Positions 23,981-35,935 of a stretch of 42,946 nt of DNA are shown here, piece by piece (position 1 is the stretch's first letter; each line of letters starts with the position of its first letter). The notes beneath the pieces are model-generated. The model was not told where the DNA came from. It ran no database searches and saw only the letters and a list, made by a program, of their open reading frames with translations. Made by a program: the position numbers and the translations under genes. Source of the DNA: QHCA01 sp038237645. Its GTDB lineage: Bacteria; Actinomycetota; Actinomycetes; Mycobacteriales; QHCA01. The stretch lies in NCBI GenBank assembly GCA_038237645.1, contig JBBRYN010000025.1, forward strand, positions 1-42,946. Reading direction: 5' to 3'.

Positions 23981-25072
23981 GTGAGGCCCTGCTCGTGCTC
24001 GAAGACGGCCGGGCGTTCCGCGGCTCGGCCTACGGCGCAGTTGGCGAGGCCTTCGGCGAGGCGGTGTTCGCCACCGGGATGACCGGCTACCAGGAGGCGC
24101 TCACCGATCCGTCGTATCACCGCCAGGTCCTCGTGCAGACCGCGCCGCACATCGGCAACACCGGGACGAACGACGACGACGCCGAGTCCGGCCGCATCTG
24201 GGTGGCCGGCTACGTCGTCCGTGAGCCGGCCCGCACGCCCTCGTCGTGGCGGGCCACCCGGACCCTCGATGACGACCTGACGGCGCAGGGGGTGGTCGGG
24301 ATCAGCGGGATCGACACCCGGGCGCTCACCCGGCACCTGCGCGAGCGCGGTGCGATGCGCATCGGCGTGTCGAGCGCCGGGACCGACGAGGCGTCCCTGC
24401 TCGAGCGGGTCCGCGCCCAGCCCGGCATGCTCGGCGCCGACCTGTGCGCTCAGGTGAGCACGGCCGGTCCGTACGTCGTGCCGGCGATCGGGCCGGCCAC
24501 CCGCCGGGTCGCCGCCGTCGACCTGGGCATCAAGCGGATGACTCCGCGCCGGATGGCCGAGCGCGGCATCGAGGTGCACGTGTTGCCGGCCACCAGCACC
24601 GCCGACGAGGTGCTCGCGGTCGATCCGGACGGGGTGTTCCTGAGCAACGGCCCGGGCGACCCGGCCACCGCCGATGCTGCCGTCGCGCTCACCCGAGCGC
24701 TGCTGGAGCGCCGCGTGCCGGTCTTCGGGATCTGCTTCGGTCACCAGGTGCTCGGCCGGGCGCTGGGCTTCGACACCTACAAGTTGCGGTATGGCCATCG
24801 CGGCATCAACCAGCCGGTGCAGGACCGGGCGACCGGCCGGGTGGAGGTGACCGCGCACAACCACGGTTTCGCGCTGCGGGCGCCACTCGACGGGCCGGTG
24901 GACACGCCGTTCGGCCGGGCCGAGGTGAGCCACGTCTGCCTCAACGACGATGTGGTCGAGGGGCTGCGCTGTCTCGATCGGCCGGCCTTCTCGGTGCAGT
25001 ACCACCCCGAGGCCGCGGCCGGCCCACACGATGCCGGCTATCTCTTCGATCGCTTCGTGAAGGTGATGGCCG

Positions 25073-25080
<8 letters not shown>
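23977..25080 (+). CDS. carA: Carbamoyl-phosphate synthase small (glutaminase) subunit
   Basis: A 367-residue glutamine amidotransferase that delivers ammonia to CarB. The N-terminal domain has VFATGMTGYQEALTDPSYH; the class I triad is visible as Cys in VFGICFGHQVLG and His/Glu in SVQYHPEAAAGP. KLRYGHRGINQPVQD is also conserved. It begins ATGA-overlapping pyrC and overlaps carB by 8 bases. It provides carbamoyl phosphate for both pyrimidines and arginine. Confidence 0.97.
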
Positions 25081-28428
<3,348 letters not shown>

Positions 28429-28429
<1 letters not shown>

Positions 28430-29286
28430 TGGGGGCCGTTCAGGTGAGCGGGGAGGTGCTCACCCTGCGCCGCGTCGGTGCCTACTGGCTGTTGTCGGTG
28501 GTGGCGCCGGGCATCGCCGAACGCGCCAAGCCGGGGCAGTTCGTCGCCCTCGCGGTGGGCGGCCCGGAGTCCGCGATGCTGCTCCGCCGGTCGTTCGCGA
28601 TCTACCAGGTGGCCGAGCGGGGGATCTACGGCGGCACGGTCGACGTCGTATTCGCCGTGCGCGGCAAGGGCACCGAGTGGCTGTCCCGGCTGCGGCCGCA
28701 CGATGCCGTCGACGTGGTGGGGCCGTTGGGCCGGCCGTTCCGGCTGCCGTCGACGCCGGTCCCGGTCGTGCTGGTCGGTGGGGGATACGGCAGCGCAGCG
28801 CTGTTCACCCTCGCCGATGCGCTGCGGGCGCGCCGGTGCCCCGTGTCCTGCGTTTTCGGTGCCGGTACGGCGGAGCGCCTCTTCGGTGTCCTGGAGGCGA
28901 AACGGATCGCGACGACGGTGATCGTGACGACCGAGGACGGCTCGATGGGGGAGCAGGGGCGGGTGTCGGACGTCCTGCCCGGACTGCTCGACCGTGGCGG
29001 CGGCGATGTCGCCTACGCCTGCGGCCCGATGCCGATGCTGCGCGCGGTGGCCGGCATCGCGGACCTCTACGGCCTGCCCTGCCAGGTGGCGGTCGAGGAG
29101 TCGATGGCGTGCGGGATCGGGGTGTGCATGACCTGCGTGCTGCCGGTCGTCGGCAAGGACGGGGTGACCCGGATGGCGCGCTCGTGCGTCGAAGGGCCGG
29201 TCTTCCTGGCCGAGCAGGTGCGCTTCGACGACGTCGGAACGGTGCCGGCCGACGCGATTGGCGCACCCACCGGGGGTGCGTGGTGA
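28429..29286 (+). CDS. pyrK: Dihydroorotate dehydrogenase electron-transfer subunit
   Basis: A 285-residue flavo-iron-sulfur protein passing electrons from PyrD to NAD+. The FAD site is LLRRSFAIY, the NAD-binding part VVLVGGGYGSAALF, and the 2Fe-2S ligands lie in SMACGIGVCMTCVLPV plus a later ARSCVEGPVF. Its presence with PyrD indicates a class 1B, NAD-linked enzyme rather than the quinone-linked class 2 found in many actinobacteria. The ATG overlaps the carB stop. Its TGA lies in the first unit of a 29-bp repeat array that separates it from pyrD. Confidence 0.95.
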
Positions 29287-29347
29287 ACAGCGCACCCACC
29301 GGGGGTGCGTGGTGAACAGTGCCCCCGCCGGGGGCGGGTGGTGATCT
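29261..29347 (+). repeat. 29-bp palindromic tandem repeat at the pyrK-pyrD junction
   Basis: Units 29261-29289 and 29290-29318 are identical; a third, 29319-29347, is degenerate. Each holds a palindrome (CGCACCC, ACCGG, GGGTGCG) and then GTGGTGA. In unit 1 this TGA ends pyrK; in unit 3 the same GTGGTG supplies the probable pyrD start. The array thus duplicates the stop/start junction and puts about 54 bases and up to three hairpins between two genes in an operon otherwise joined by overlaps. Confidence 0.9.
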
Positions 29348-30363
29348 CCGGACAGCCGACCGGGGACGTCACCATTCGCGTCGGACCCGCAGAGCCGGAA
29401 TTGCCGCAAGTCGACATGTCTACGAATCTCGCGGGGTTCCTCGCCCCGAATCCGGTGTTTACGGCATCCGGGTGCGCCGCCGCCGGCCGCGAACTCGCGG
29501 AGTTCTTCGACGTGGCTGCCCTCGGCGGCATCGTCACCAAGTCGGTGACCCTGCTGCCGCGTTCGGGTCGGCCGACCCCACGGATGGCCGAGACCCCCAG
29601 CGGGATGCTCAACTCCATCGGCCTGCAGGGCCCGGGCATCGACGCGTTCCTGGAGGAGGACCTGCCCTGGCTGGCCGGCCGGGGGGGGCGGGCAGTTGTC
29701 AGCATCGCCGGGTCGAGCGTCGAGGACTATTCCGCGCTGGCGCTCAGGCTGCGGGGCCGGCCCGGGGTCGCGATGATCGAGGTGAACATCTCCTGCCCCA
29801 ACGTGGCCGACCGCGGCACCGTCTTCGCCTGCGATCCGCGTACCGCCGCGCGGGTCGTCGGTGCCGTCCGGGAAAGCGCCCCACGCGGCGTGCCGATCTT
29901 CGCGAAGCTCTCGCCGGACGTGACCGACATCGTCGCCGTCGCCGACGCGGTGGTGGCAGCCGGTGCCGACGGCCTGTCGCTGATCAACACGCTGCTCGGG
30001 CTGGTGGTGGACACCGACACGATGGCCCCGGCTCTGGCCGGCATCACCGGTGGGCTGTCCGGCCCGGCGATCCGCCCGGTCGCGGTGCGCTGTGTGTGGC
30101 AGGTGCACCAGGCGATGCCGGACGTACCGATCCTGGGCATGGGCGGCATCCGTACCGGCCTGGACGCCCTGCAGTTCATCCTGGCCGGAGCCGGCGCGGT
30201 CTCGGTCGGGACCGCCGTGTTCGGCGACCCGAACGCGCCGGTCCGCGTGCTGCGCGAGTTGCAGAAGGCGCTCGGCGAGCGCGGCTTCGACCGGCTCAGC
30301 GATGCCATCGGCTACGCGCATCTCCCCGGCACCAACCGCCGCCCCGCAGAGAGGACCCGATGA
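29341..30363 (+). CDS. pyrD: Dihydroorotate dehydrogenase, class 1B catalytic subunit
   Basis: A 340-residue FMN enzyme oxidising dihydroorotate to orotate. Signatures are PNPVFTASGCAAAGRELAEF, GIVTKSVTLLPRSGRPTPR, SGMLNSIGLQGPG, the catalytic Cys in VNISCPNVADRG, and KLSPDVTDI. The frame is open to 29305 in the repeat; GTG at 29341 or 29338 gives a tail that joins the conserved VDMSTNLAG core; ATG at 29416 would be the minimal start. Works with PyrK. Start uncertain within about 25 residues. Confidence 0.94.
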   Translation: MISGQPTGDVTIRVGPAEPELPQVDMSTNLAGFLAPNPVFTASGCAAAGRELAEFFDVAALGGIVTKSVTLLPRSGRPTPRMAETPSGMLNSIGLQGPGIDAFLEEDLPWLAGRGGRAVVSIAGSSVEDYSALALRLRGRPGVAMIEVNISCPNVADRGTVFACDPRTAARVVGAVRESAPRGVPIFAKLSPDVTDIVAVADAVVAAGADGLSLINTLLGLVVDTDTMAPALAGITGGLSGPAIRPVAVRCVWQVHQAMPDVPILGMGGIRTGLDALQFILAGAGAVSVGTAVFGDPNAPVRVLRELQKALGERGFDRLSDAIGYAHLPGTNRRPAERTR

Positions 30364-31046
30364 CCGCGCCTGTCGCCGTCGCACTGGACACCCCCGACCT
30401 CGTCGTCGCCACCCGCTGGGCGCGGGCGGTGACGCCACACGTCTCGACCCTCAAGGTCGGGCTGGAGTTGTACTACCGGCACGGTGCCGTCGCGGTGGAG
30501 CAGGCCCGCGGCGACACCGACGTGCGGCTGTTCCTCGACCTCAAGCTGCACGACATCCCCAACACGGTGGCCGGCGCCGCGGGCGCTCTCGCACCGCTGC
30601 GCCCGGACTTCCTCACCGTGCACGCCGGCGGGGGAGCGGCGATGATCGCCGCTGCCGTCGACGCCCTGCCCGAATGCCGGATCGCGGCAGTCACGCTGCT
30701 GACCAGCCTGTCCGAAGAAGACATCACCCGGGTCGGCCTGCGTGGCCCGGCCTCGGCCGCCGCCCGGCGGCTGGCGGTGCTGGCCGTGGACGCCGGCGCG
30801 CGGGCACTGGTGTGTTCCCCGCATGAGGTCGCCACCCTGCGTAAGGAGATCGGGGAGGGGATCACCCTCATCACCCCGGGTGTACGTCCGGCCGGGGCCG
30901 ATCCCGGCGACCAGTCGCGGGTCGCCACCCCGCAGCAGGCCCTGGCTGATGGCGCCGACCTGCTGGTCATCGGCCGGCCGATCACCGGCGCCGACGACCC
31001 CGGTGCGGTGGCGGCGGCGCTGGCCCGCTCGCTGGCCTGCGATTAG
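30360..31046 (+). CDS. pyrF: Orotidine-5'-phosphate decarboxylase
   Basis: A 228-residue TIM-barrel enzyme making UMP, the last step of the operon. The catalytic Lys/Asp array is in FLDLKLHDIPNTV; also VALDTPDL at the N-terminus and VTPGVRP-like TPGVRPAGADPGDQSRVATP near the phosphate site. This is the short type 1 form, not the long type 2 found in Mycobacterium. The ATG overlaps the pyrD stop (ATGA). A large inverted repeat follows 30 bases after the stop. Confidence 0.95.
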   Translation: MTAPVAVALDTPDLVVATRWARAVTPHVSTLKVGLELYYRHGAVAVEQARGDTDVRLFLDLKLHDIPNTVAGAAGALAPLRPDFLTVHAGGGAAMIAAAVDALPECRIAAVTLLTSLSEEDITRVGLRGPASAAARRLAVLAVDAGARALVCSPHEVATLRKEIGEGITLITPGVRPAGADPGDQSRVATPQQALADGADLLVIGRPITGADDPGAVAAALARSLACD

Positions 31047-31076
31047 TTTGTCGGCCGACCCTCAGGCACACCCCCG

Positions 31077-31132
31077 CAAGTTCCGGGAAACGTCGCTTCC
31101 GACGGCTGGGAGGCGACGTTTCCGGAAACTTG
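31077..31132. terminator. Long inverted repeat at the end of the pyr operon
   Basis: Left arm CAAGTTCCGGGAAACGTCGC (31077-31096) and right arm GCGACGTTTCCGGAAACTTG (31113-31132) form a stem of about 20 bp, with a small register shift in the CCGG run and a 16-base loop. It is the only strong hairpin between pyrF and mihF. No U-tract is present. A bidirectional terminator or a dispersed intergenic repeat are both possible. Confidence 0.55.
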
Positions 31133-31260
31133 TCAGGTAGGTGCCGCCCCTTCACCGGACCCCGACGTTGCCCTGGGGGGTCAGGGGTCGCTAGGTTCGC
31201 CCGATCAGACCAGCGCGGAACCGACCCGCGTCCGGGCCCGATCGCAGAAGGTGAACCCGC

Positions 31261-31590
31261 GTGTCCCTGCCGCCACTGAGCCCCGAGCAACGGGCCGCCG
31301 CACTGCGCAAGGCTGCCGCCGCCCGCAAGGAGCGTTCCGAGCTCAAGGAGCAGCTCAAGCGAGGTGAGCTGACCCTTGCCGAAGCGATCGAGGCCGGAGA
31401 GACCAGCGAGGTCGTGGCCAAGACCCGCGTCTCGGCGGTGCTGGAGTCCTTGCCCGGCATCGGCAAGATCCGCGCGGAGAAGCTGATGCGGGAGCTCAAC
31501 ATCTCCGACAGCCGTCGGGTGCGCGGCCTGGGCGACAACCAGCGGCGGGCGTTGCTCGAGGAGCTGGGCTCCGACCACGGTGCCCGCTGA
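31261..31590 (+). CDS. mihF: Integration host factor, actinobacterial type (mIHF)
   Basis: A 109-residue nucleoid protein of the actinobacterial IHF family, unrelated to the HU fold. It has a long basic N-terminal helix (AALRKAAAARKERSELKEQLK), then TLAEAIEAGET and an H2TH-like DNA-binding motif LESLPGIGKIRAEKLMRELN. The GTG at 31261 follows GAAGGTGAACCC. The ORF end overlaps gmk by 11 bases. The position mihF-gmk-rpoZ is conserved across actinobacteria. Confidence 0.95.
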   Translation: MSLPPLSPEQRAAALRKAAAARKERSELKEQLKRGELTLAEAIEAGETSEVVAKTRVSAVLESLPGIGKIRAEKLMRELNISDSRRVRGLGDNQRRALLEELGSDHGAR

Positions 31591-32236
31591 TCTGACCGCG
31601 CCTCCTGGGTCGCCTGGGCTCCCTGGGTCACCGGCCGAGCTGCCGCTGCCGGCCAGCCAGCTCACCGTGCTGTCCGGGCCCTCCGGCGTCGGCAAGGGCA
31701 GCGTCGTGGCCGCGCTGCGACGCAGGCACCCGCAGGTGTGGGTCTCGGTCTCGGTCACCACCCGGCCGCCCCGACCCGGCGAGGTCGACGGCGTGCAGTA
31801 CCACTTCGTCGACCGCGCGACGTTCGACAAGATGATCGACGCCGGGGAGCTGCTCGAGCACGCGGAATTCGCCGGGAACGGCTACGGCACTCCGTGGCGT
31901 CCGTTGGCGCAGCGGCTGGCGGCCGGCCGGCCGGCCCTGTTGGAGATCGAGCTGCAGGGCGCCCGTCAGGTGCGGGCCGCGCTACCGGCAGCCAGGCTGG
32001 TCTTCCTGGCCCCGCCCTCCTGGGAAGAGCTCGTCCGGCGGCTGAACGAGCGGGGCACCGAGGACGCCGACACGATCGGCCGGCGGCTCGCCACCGCCGT
32101 CACCGAGCTTACCGCCGAGCCGGAGTTCGACGCGGTGGTGGTCAATGCCGACGTCGAGCGGGCGGCCGATGAGTTGGTACGCTTGATGGAGCCTCCCAGC
32201 CCGGATGCGGGCCCCCCGATGAGAGCAGAGTGCTGA
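31580..32236 (+). CDS. gmk: Guanylate kinase
   Basis: A 218-residue kinase converting GMP to GDP. The P-loop is SGPSGVGKGSVVAAL, the GMP-binding part VSVTTRPPRPGEVDGVQYHF, followed by NGYGTPW and LEIELQGARQVR. GTG at 31580 overlaps mihF by 11 bases. The first 25 residues include a Pro-Gly-Ser repeat (PPGSPGLPGSP) from tandem CCTGGG words, not part of the domain, so translation might start later. The catalytic domain is complete. Confidence 0.95.
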   Translation: MPADLTAPPGSPGLPGSPAELPLPASQLTVLSGPSGVGKGSVVAALRRRHPQVWVSVSVTTRPPRPGEVDGVQYHFVDRATFDKMIDAGELLEHAEFAGNGYGTPWRPLAQRLAAGRPALLEIELQGARQVRAALPAARLVFLAPPSWEELVRRLNERGTEDADTIGRRLATAVTELTAEPEFDAVVVNADVERAADELVRLMEPPSPDAGPPMRAEC

Positions 32237-32237
32237 T

Positions 32238-32501
32238 TTGTCCGGAACCGTCGCCGCCCCCGAAGGCATCACCAACCCGCCGATCGACGAGCTCCTCGAG
32301 CGCACGAGCTCGAAGTACGCGCTGGTCATCTATGCGGCCAAGCGGGCGCGGCAGATCAACGCCTACTACAGCCAGCTCGGCGAGGGCCTGCTGGAATACG
32401 TCGGGCCGCTGGTCGAGACCAGCGCGCAGGAGAAGCCGCTGTCCATCGCCCTCCGCGAGATCAACGAGGACCTGCTGACCCACGAGCAGGTCGACGGCTG
32501 A
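32238..32501 (+). CDS. rpoZ: RNA polymerase omega subunit
   Basis: An 87-residue subunit that helps assemble RNA polymerase. Family motif PIDELLERTSSKYALVIYAA, then KRARQINAYYSQLGEGLLEY and a C-terminal LSIALREINEDLL. The start is TTG at 32238, one base after the gmk stop; no other start fits. It is followed by coaBC after 10 bases. Confidence 0.95.
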   Translation: MSGTVAAPEGITNPPIDELLERTSSKYALVIYAAKRARQINAYYSQLGEGLLEYVGPLVETSAQEKPLSIALREINEDLLTHEQVDG

Positions 32502-32511
32502 CCGTGCTCCG

Positions 32512-33738
32512 GTGACCCCTTCCCGGGTCGTCCTCGGCGTCGGGGGCGGGATTGCCGCCTACAAGTCCGTCGAATTGCTCCGCCTGCTGACCGAGTCGGG
32601 GCACGACGTCCGCGTCGTGCCGACCGCGGCCGCCCTGCACTTCGTCGGTACGGCGACCTGGGCCGCACTGTCCGGCCGGCCGGTCCACACCGGCGTGTGG
32701 GAAGACGCCCATCAGGTGCCGCACGTGACCATCGGCCGCGAGGCCGATCTCCTCGTCGTCGTTCCCGCCACCGCCGACCTGCTGGCCAGGTCGGCGCACG
32801 GCCTGGCCGACGACCTGCTGACCGCGACCCTGCTCACCGCCCGCTGCCCCGTCCTGTTCGCCCCGGCGATGCACACCGAGATGTGGGAGCACCCGGCCAC
32901 CGCCGCCAACGTACGGACGCTGCGGGAGCGGGGCGCCGTCGTGCTGGAGCCCGCCGCCGGCCGGCTCACCGGTGCCGACAGCGGCAAGGGCCGGCTGCCC
33001 GAGCCGGGCGAGATCTTCACCCTCTGCCGGCTGCTGCTGGCGGGCGCGGGCCGCCGGGCCGACCTGGCCGGCCGCCGGGTCGTGGTCAGTGCCGGGGGCA
33101 CCCGCGAGGCGCTCGATCCGGTGCGCTTCATCGGCAACCGGTCCTCCGGGCGGCAGGGATACGCGCTGGCTCGCACGGCGATCGCCCGCGGGGCCGAAGT
33201 CACCCTGGTGGCCGCGAACGTCGCGCTGCCGGACCCCCCCGGTGCCAAGGTCGTCCCGGTGGTGTCCGCGGCAGACCTGCACGAGGCCGTGCTGGCCGCC
33301 GCACCCGATGCCGACGCGATCGTCATGGCTGCGGCGGTCGCCGACTTCCGGCCCGCTAGCTACGCACCCGACAAGGTCAAGAAGGATGCCTGGATCTCGC
33401 CGATCGAGTTGGTCCGCACGGCGGACGTGCTCACCGACCTGGTCGGCCGACGGACGCCGGGGCAGGTGGTCGTCGGATTCGCCGCCGAGACCGGCGACGC
33501 CGCAGGCGGCGTGCTCGATCATGGGCGGGCAAAGCTGGCCGCCAAGGGCGCCGACCTGCTCGTCGTCAACGAAGTGGGTGACGGCGTGGGCTTCGAGACG
33601 CCGGACAACTCCGCGGTGGTCCTGGCCGCCGACGGCACCGCGACGGAGGTGCCGCACGGCAGCAAGGAGGACCTCGCCGATGTCGTCTGGGACCTCGTGG
33701 TCACCAGGCTGGCTCGGAGCGGGGCCGGTCACCGGTAG
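32512..33738 (+). CDS. coaBC: Bifunctional phosphopantothenoylcysteine decarboxylase / phosphopantothenate-cysteine ligase
   Basis: A 408-residue bifunctional enzyme in coenzyme A synthesis. The N-terminal CoaC flavoprotein has GVGGGIAAYKSVELLRLL, the substrate-side APAMHTEMWEHPAT and the flexible flap region (AAGRLTGADSGKGRLPE). The CoaB half starts near VVVSAGGTREALDPVRFIGN and has AAAVADFRPA and KVKKDAW. GTG start 10 bases after rpoZ. Full length; the stop overlaps the probable metK promoter. Confidence 0.96.
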   Translation: MTPSRVVLGVGGGIAAYKSVELLRLLTESGHDVRVVPTAAALHFVGTATWAALSGRPVHTGVWEDAHQVPHVTIGREADLLVVVPATADLLARSAHGLADDLLTATLLTARCPVLFAPAMHTEMWEHPATAANVRTLRERGAVVLEPAAGRLTGADSGKGRLPEPGEIFTLCRLLLAGAGRRADLAGRRVVVSAGGTREALDPVRFIGNRSSGRQGYALARTAIARGAEVTLVAANVALPDPPGAKVVPVVSAADLHEAVLAAAPDADAIVMAAAVADFRPASYAPDKVKKDAWISPIELVRTADVLTDLVGRRTPGQVVVGFAAETGDAAGGVLDHGRAKLAAKGADLLVVNEVGDGVGFETPDNSAVVLAADGTATEVPHGSKEDLADVVWDLVVTRLARSGAGHR

Positions 33739-33741
33739 ACT
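33736..33741 (+). promoter_or_regulatory. Candidate -10 element upstream of metK
   Basis: TAGACT overlaps the coaBC stop codon. A transcript starting about 7 bases downstream would have a leader of some 55 bases before the metK GTG. The same hexamer precedes def and rpe. No SAM riboswitch is recognisable in the leader. Confidence 0.4.
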
Positions 33742-33801
33742 CCGCCGGAAGCCCGCCCGCATCCCGCCCGTCTGCGCTCGTACCAGCATCCAGGGAGACC
33801 C

Positions 33802-34995
33802 GTGTCCCGTCGCCTCTTCACCTCCGAATCCGTCACCGAGGGGCATCCCGACAAGATCGCCGACGCCATCAGCGACTCGATCCTGGACGCATTGCTGACC
33901 GAGGACCCGAAGAGCCGGGTGGCCGTCGAGACCTTGATCACGACGGGCCAGGTGCACGTCGCCGGCGAGGTCACGACCAGCGGCTATGTCGACATCCCGA
34001 CCATCGTCCGCAAGAAGGTGCTGGAGATCGGCTACGACTCGTCGAGCAAGGGCTTCGACGGCCGCTCCTGCGGGGTCAACGTGTCGATCGGTGCGCAGTC
34101 ACCCGACATCTCCCAGGGCGTCGACGCGGCCTACGAGGCGCGCACCGGCGAGAGTGTCGAGGACGTCCTGGACCGGCAGGGAGCCGGTGACCAGGGCCTG
34201 ATGTTCGGTTACGCCTGCAGCGACACCCCTGAGTTCATGCCGCTCCCGGTAGCGCTGGCGCACCGGCTGGCCAGGCGGCTCACCGACGTACGAAAGCAGG
34301 GCACCGTGCCCTACCTCCGTCCGGACGGCAAGACACAGGTCACGATCGAGTACGACGGAGACAAGCCGGTCCGGCTGGAAACCGTCGTCGTCTCCACCCA
34401 GCACGCGGCCGACATCGACCTCGAGACACTGCTGGCGCCCGACATCTGCGAGCACGTGATCGCACCGGAGCTGGCCGACATCGGGCTGGACACCAGCGAC
34501 TACCGCGTGCTGGTCAACCCCACCGGCCGCTTCGAGATCGGTGGCCCGATGGGCGACGCCGGCCTCACCGGTCGCAAGATCATCGTGGACACCTACGGCG
34601 GCATGGCCCGGCACGGTGGGGGTGCTTTCTCCGGCAAGGACCCGTCGAAGGTCGACCGCTCGGGGGCGTACGCGATGCGCTGGGTGGCCAAGAACGTCGT
34701 GGCGGCCGGTCTCGCCGGCCGGTGCGAGGTGCAGATCGCCTACGCGATCGGCAAGGCACACCCGGTCGGCCTGTTCGTCGAGACCTTCGGCACCGAGACG
34801 GTCGACGTCATGGCCATCCAGGACGCCGTCATCAAGGTGTTCGACATGCGGCCGGCGGCGATCATCCGGGATCTCGACCTGCTCCGGCCGATCTATGCCC
34901 GGACCGCGGCCTACGGTCACTTCGGCCGCGAGCTGCCCGACTTCACCTGGGAGCGCACCGACCGGGCCGATGCTCTGCGCAACGCCGTCTGCTGA
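33802..34995 (+). CDS. metK: S-adenosylmethionine synthetase
   Basis: A 397-residue enzyme making AdoMet from ATP and methionine. Motifs: TEGHPDKIADAISDSILDAL, GAGDQGLMFGYA and the phosphate loop GGGAFSGKDPSKVDRSGAY. GTG at 33802 after AGGGAGACCC. It converges with the broken M20 peptidase gene. Secure, full length. Confidence 0.97.
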   Translation: MSRRLFTSESVTEGHPDKIADAISDSILDALLTEDPKSRVAVETLITTGQVHVAGEVTTSGYVDIPTIVRKKVLEIGYDSSSKGFDGRSCGVNVSIGAQSPDISQGVDAAYEARTGESVEDVLDRQGAGDQGLMFGYACSDTPEFMPLPVALAHRLARRLTDVRKQGTVPYLRPDGKTQVTIEYDGDKPVRLETVVVSTQHAADIDLETLLAPDICEHVIAPELADIGLDTSDYRVLVNPTGRFEIGGPMGDAGLTGRKIIVDTYGGMARHGGGAFSGKDPSKVDRSGAYAMRWVAKNVVAAGLAGRCEVQIAYAIGKAHPVGLFVETFGTETVDVMAIQDAVIKVFDMRPAAIIRDLDLLRPIYARTAAYGHFGRELPDFTWERTDRADALRNAVC

Positions 34996-35020
34996 CCTCG
35001 CGGCCCTGGGCGGCGGGGGA

Positions 35021-35858
35021 TCAGCCGCAGAAGTCGGCGATCAGCCGGAGGGTGCGGGTGACCCGCACGAGTTCGGCCACCGGCACCGACTCATCCGGCC
35101 CGTGTGCCCGCCGGACGTCGCCCGGACCATAGACGACGGCGGGGACACCGCCGAGGCCGGTGAGCAACCGCTGGTCGCAGCCGTACGGCACGCCGTGCAC
35201 CGCCGGCGGCGAACTGCCCACCCCACCACTGCACCTCCACCGGGTGCGACGCGAGCCACGGGTCCGCGGCACAGGCTTCGGCAACCGCCTGCTCCAGGCC
35301 GGCGCGGGCACCGGCGACGCTCTCGCCGAGGGCGACGCCGAGCCGTCCCTGTGCCACCAGCCGGTCGGGGACGCTGCTGGCCCAGTCACCGGCGGCCAGC
35401 GTCCCGACCGACAGTGGGTAGGGCAGCCGATAGCCGGCCACCAGCGGATGTGGATCGCGGTTGCGCCGCGCCTCCAGCCGGCGCAGGGCAGCGTGCACCG
35501 GGACGTACTTGTCGAAGGCGTCGACGCCCTCCAGCCGCGCGCTGGCATGCACCGAGCGCCCGGTGACCACCAGCCGGAAGGTCAGCGCCCCGGCGCTAGC
35601 CGTGACGAGGTGGCCGCCGGTGGCTTCACAGATCACCGCCAGGTCGCCGCGATATCCCCGGCGCAGGGTCGCGAAGGTGCCGAGGCCGCCGTCCTCCTCG
35701 CCCACCACGCTCTGCAGCTGCACCCGGCCGCGCAGCATCACCCCGGCTGCGCGGAGTGCCTTGATCGCGTGCAGCTGGCAGACCAGGCCGGCCTTCATGT
35801 CCCGGCCGTCGTCGGCTCCCCGCGACGCGTCCGGCCGGGAGGGAGTGTCGAGATCCAC
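35021..35858 (-). pseudogene. Truncated, frameshifted M20 family metallopeptidase/deacylase gene
   Basis: Minus-strand remains of an ArgE/DapE-type M20 hydrolase. From 35858 one frame reads DMKAGLVCQLHAIKALRAAG, VQLQSVVGEEDGGLGTFATL (catalytic Glu-Glu), the dimerisation domain (VTGRSVHASARLEG) and WWGGQFA. The next frame continues GVPYGCDQRLLTGLGGVPAV and YGPGDVRRAHGPDESVPVAE, with the last zinc-ligand His, to a TGA at 35021. The switch lies near 35200-35213, where about 25 residues are missing. At the other end the first about 100 residues (including the first HxD zinc motif) are absent. With two lesions it is almost surely inactive. Confidence 0.85.
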
Positions 35859-35935
35859 CCGGTGAGGCTAGCGGGCGCGAGAACCCTGACCAGGACGCTA
35901 CTGCGCCGGGCTCGTCGGCCGGCTCTGGTAGACCG

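Noticed and set aside
31590..31640. CCTGGG-type short repeats at the start of gmk.
   Set aside because: Only about three imperfect hexamer copies encoding a Pro/Gly-rich tail; common in high-GC genes and insufficient for a functional claim.
33739..33801. SAM riboswitch before metK.
   Set aside because: The leader is about 60 bases and shows none of the SAM-I, SAM-II or SAM-IV conserved blocks.
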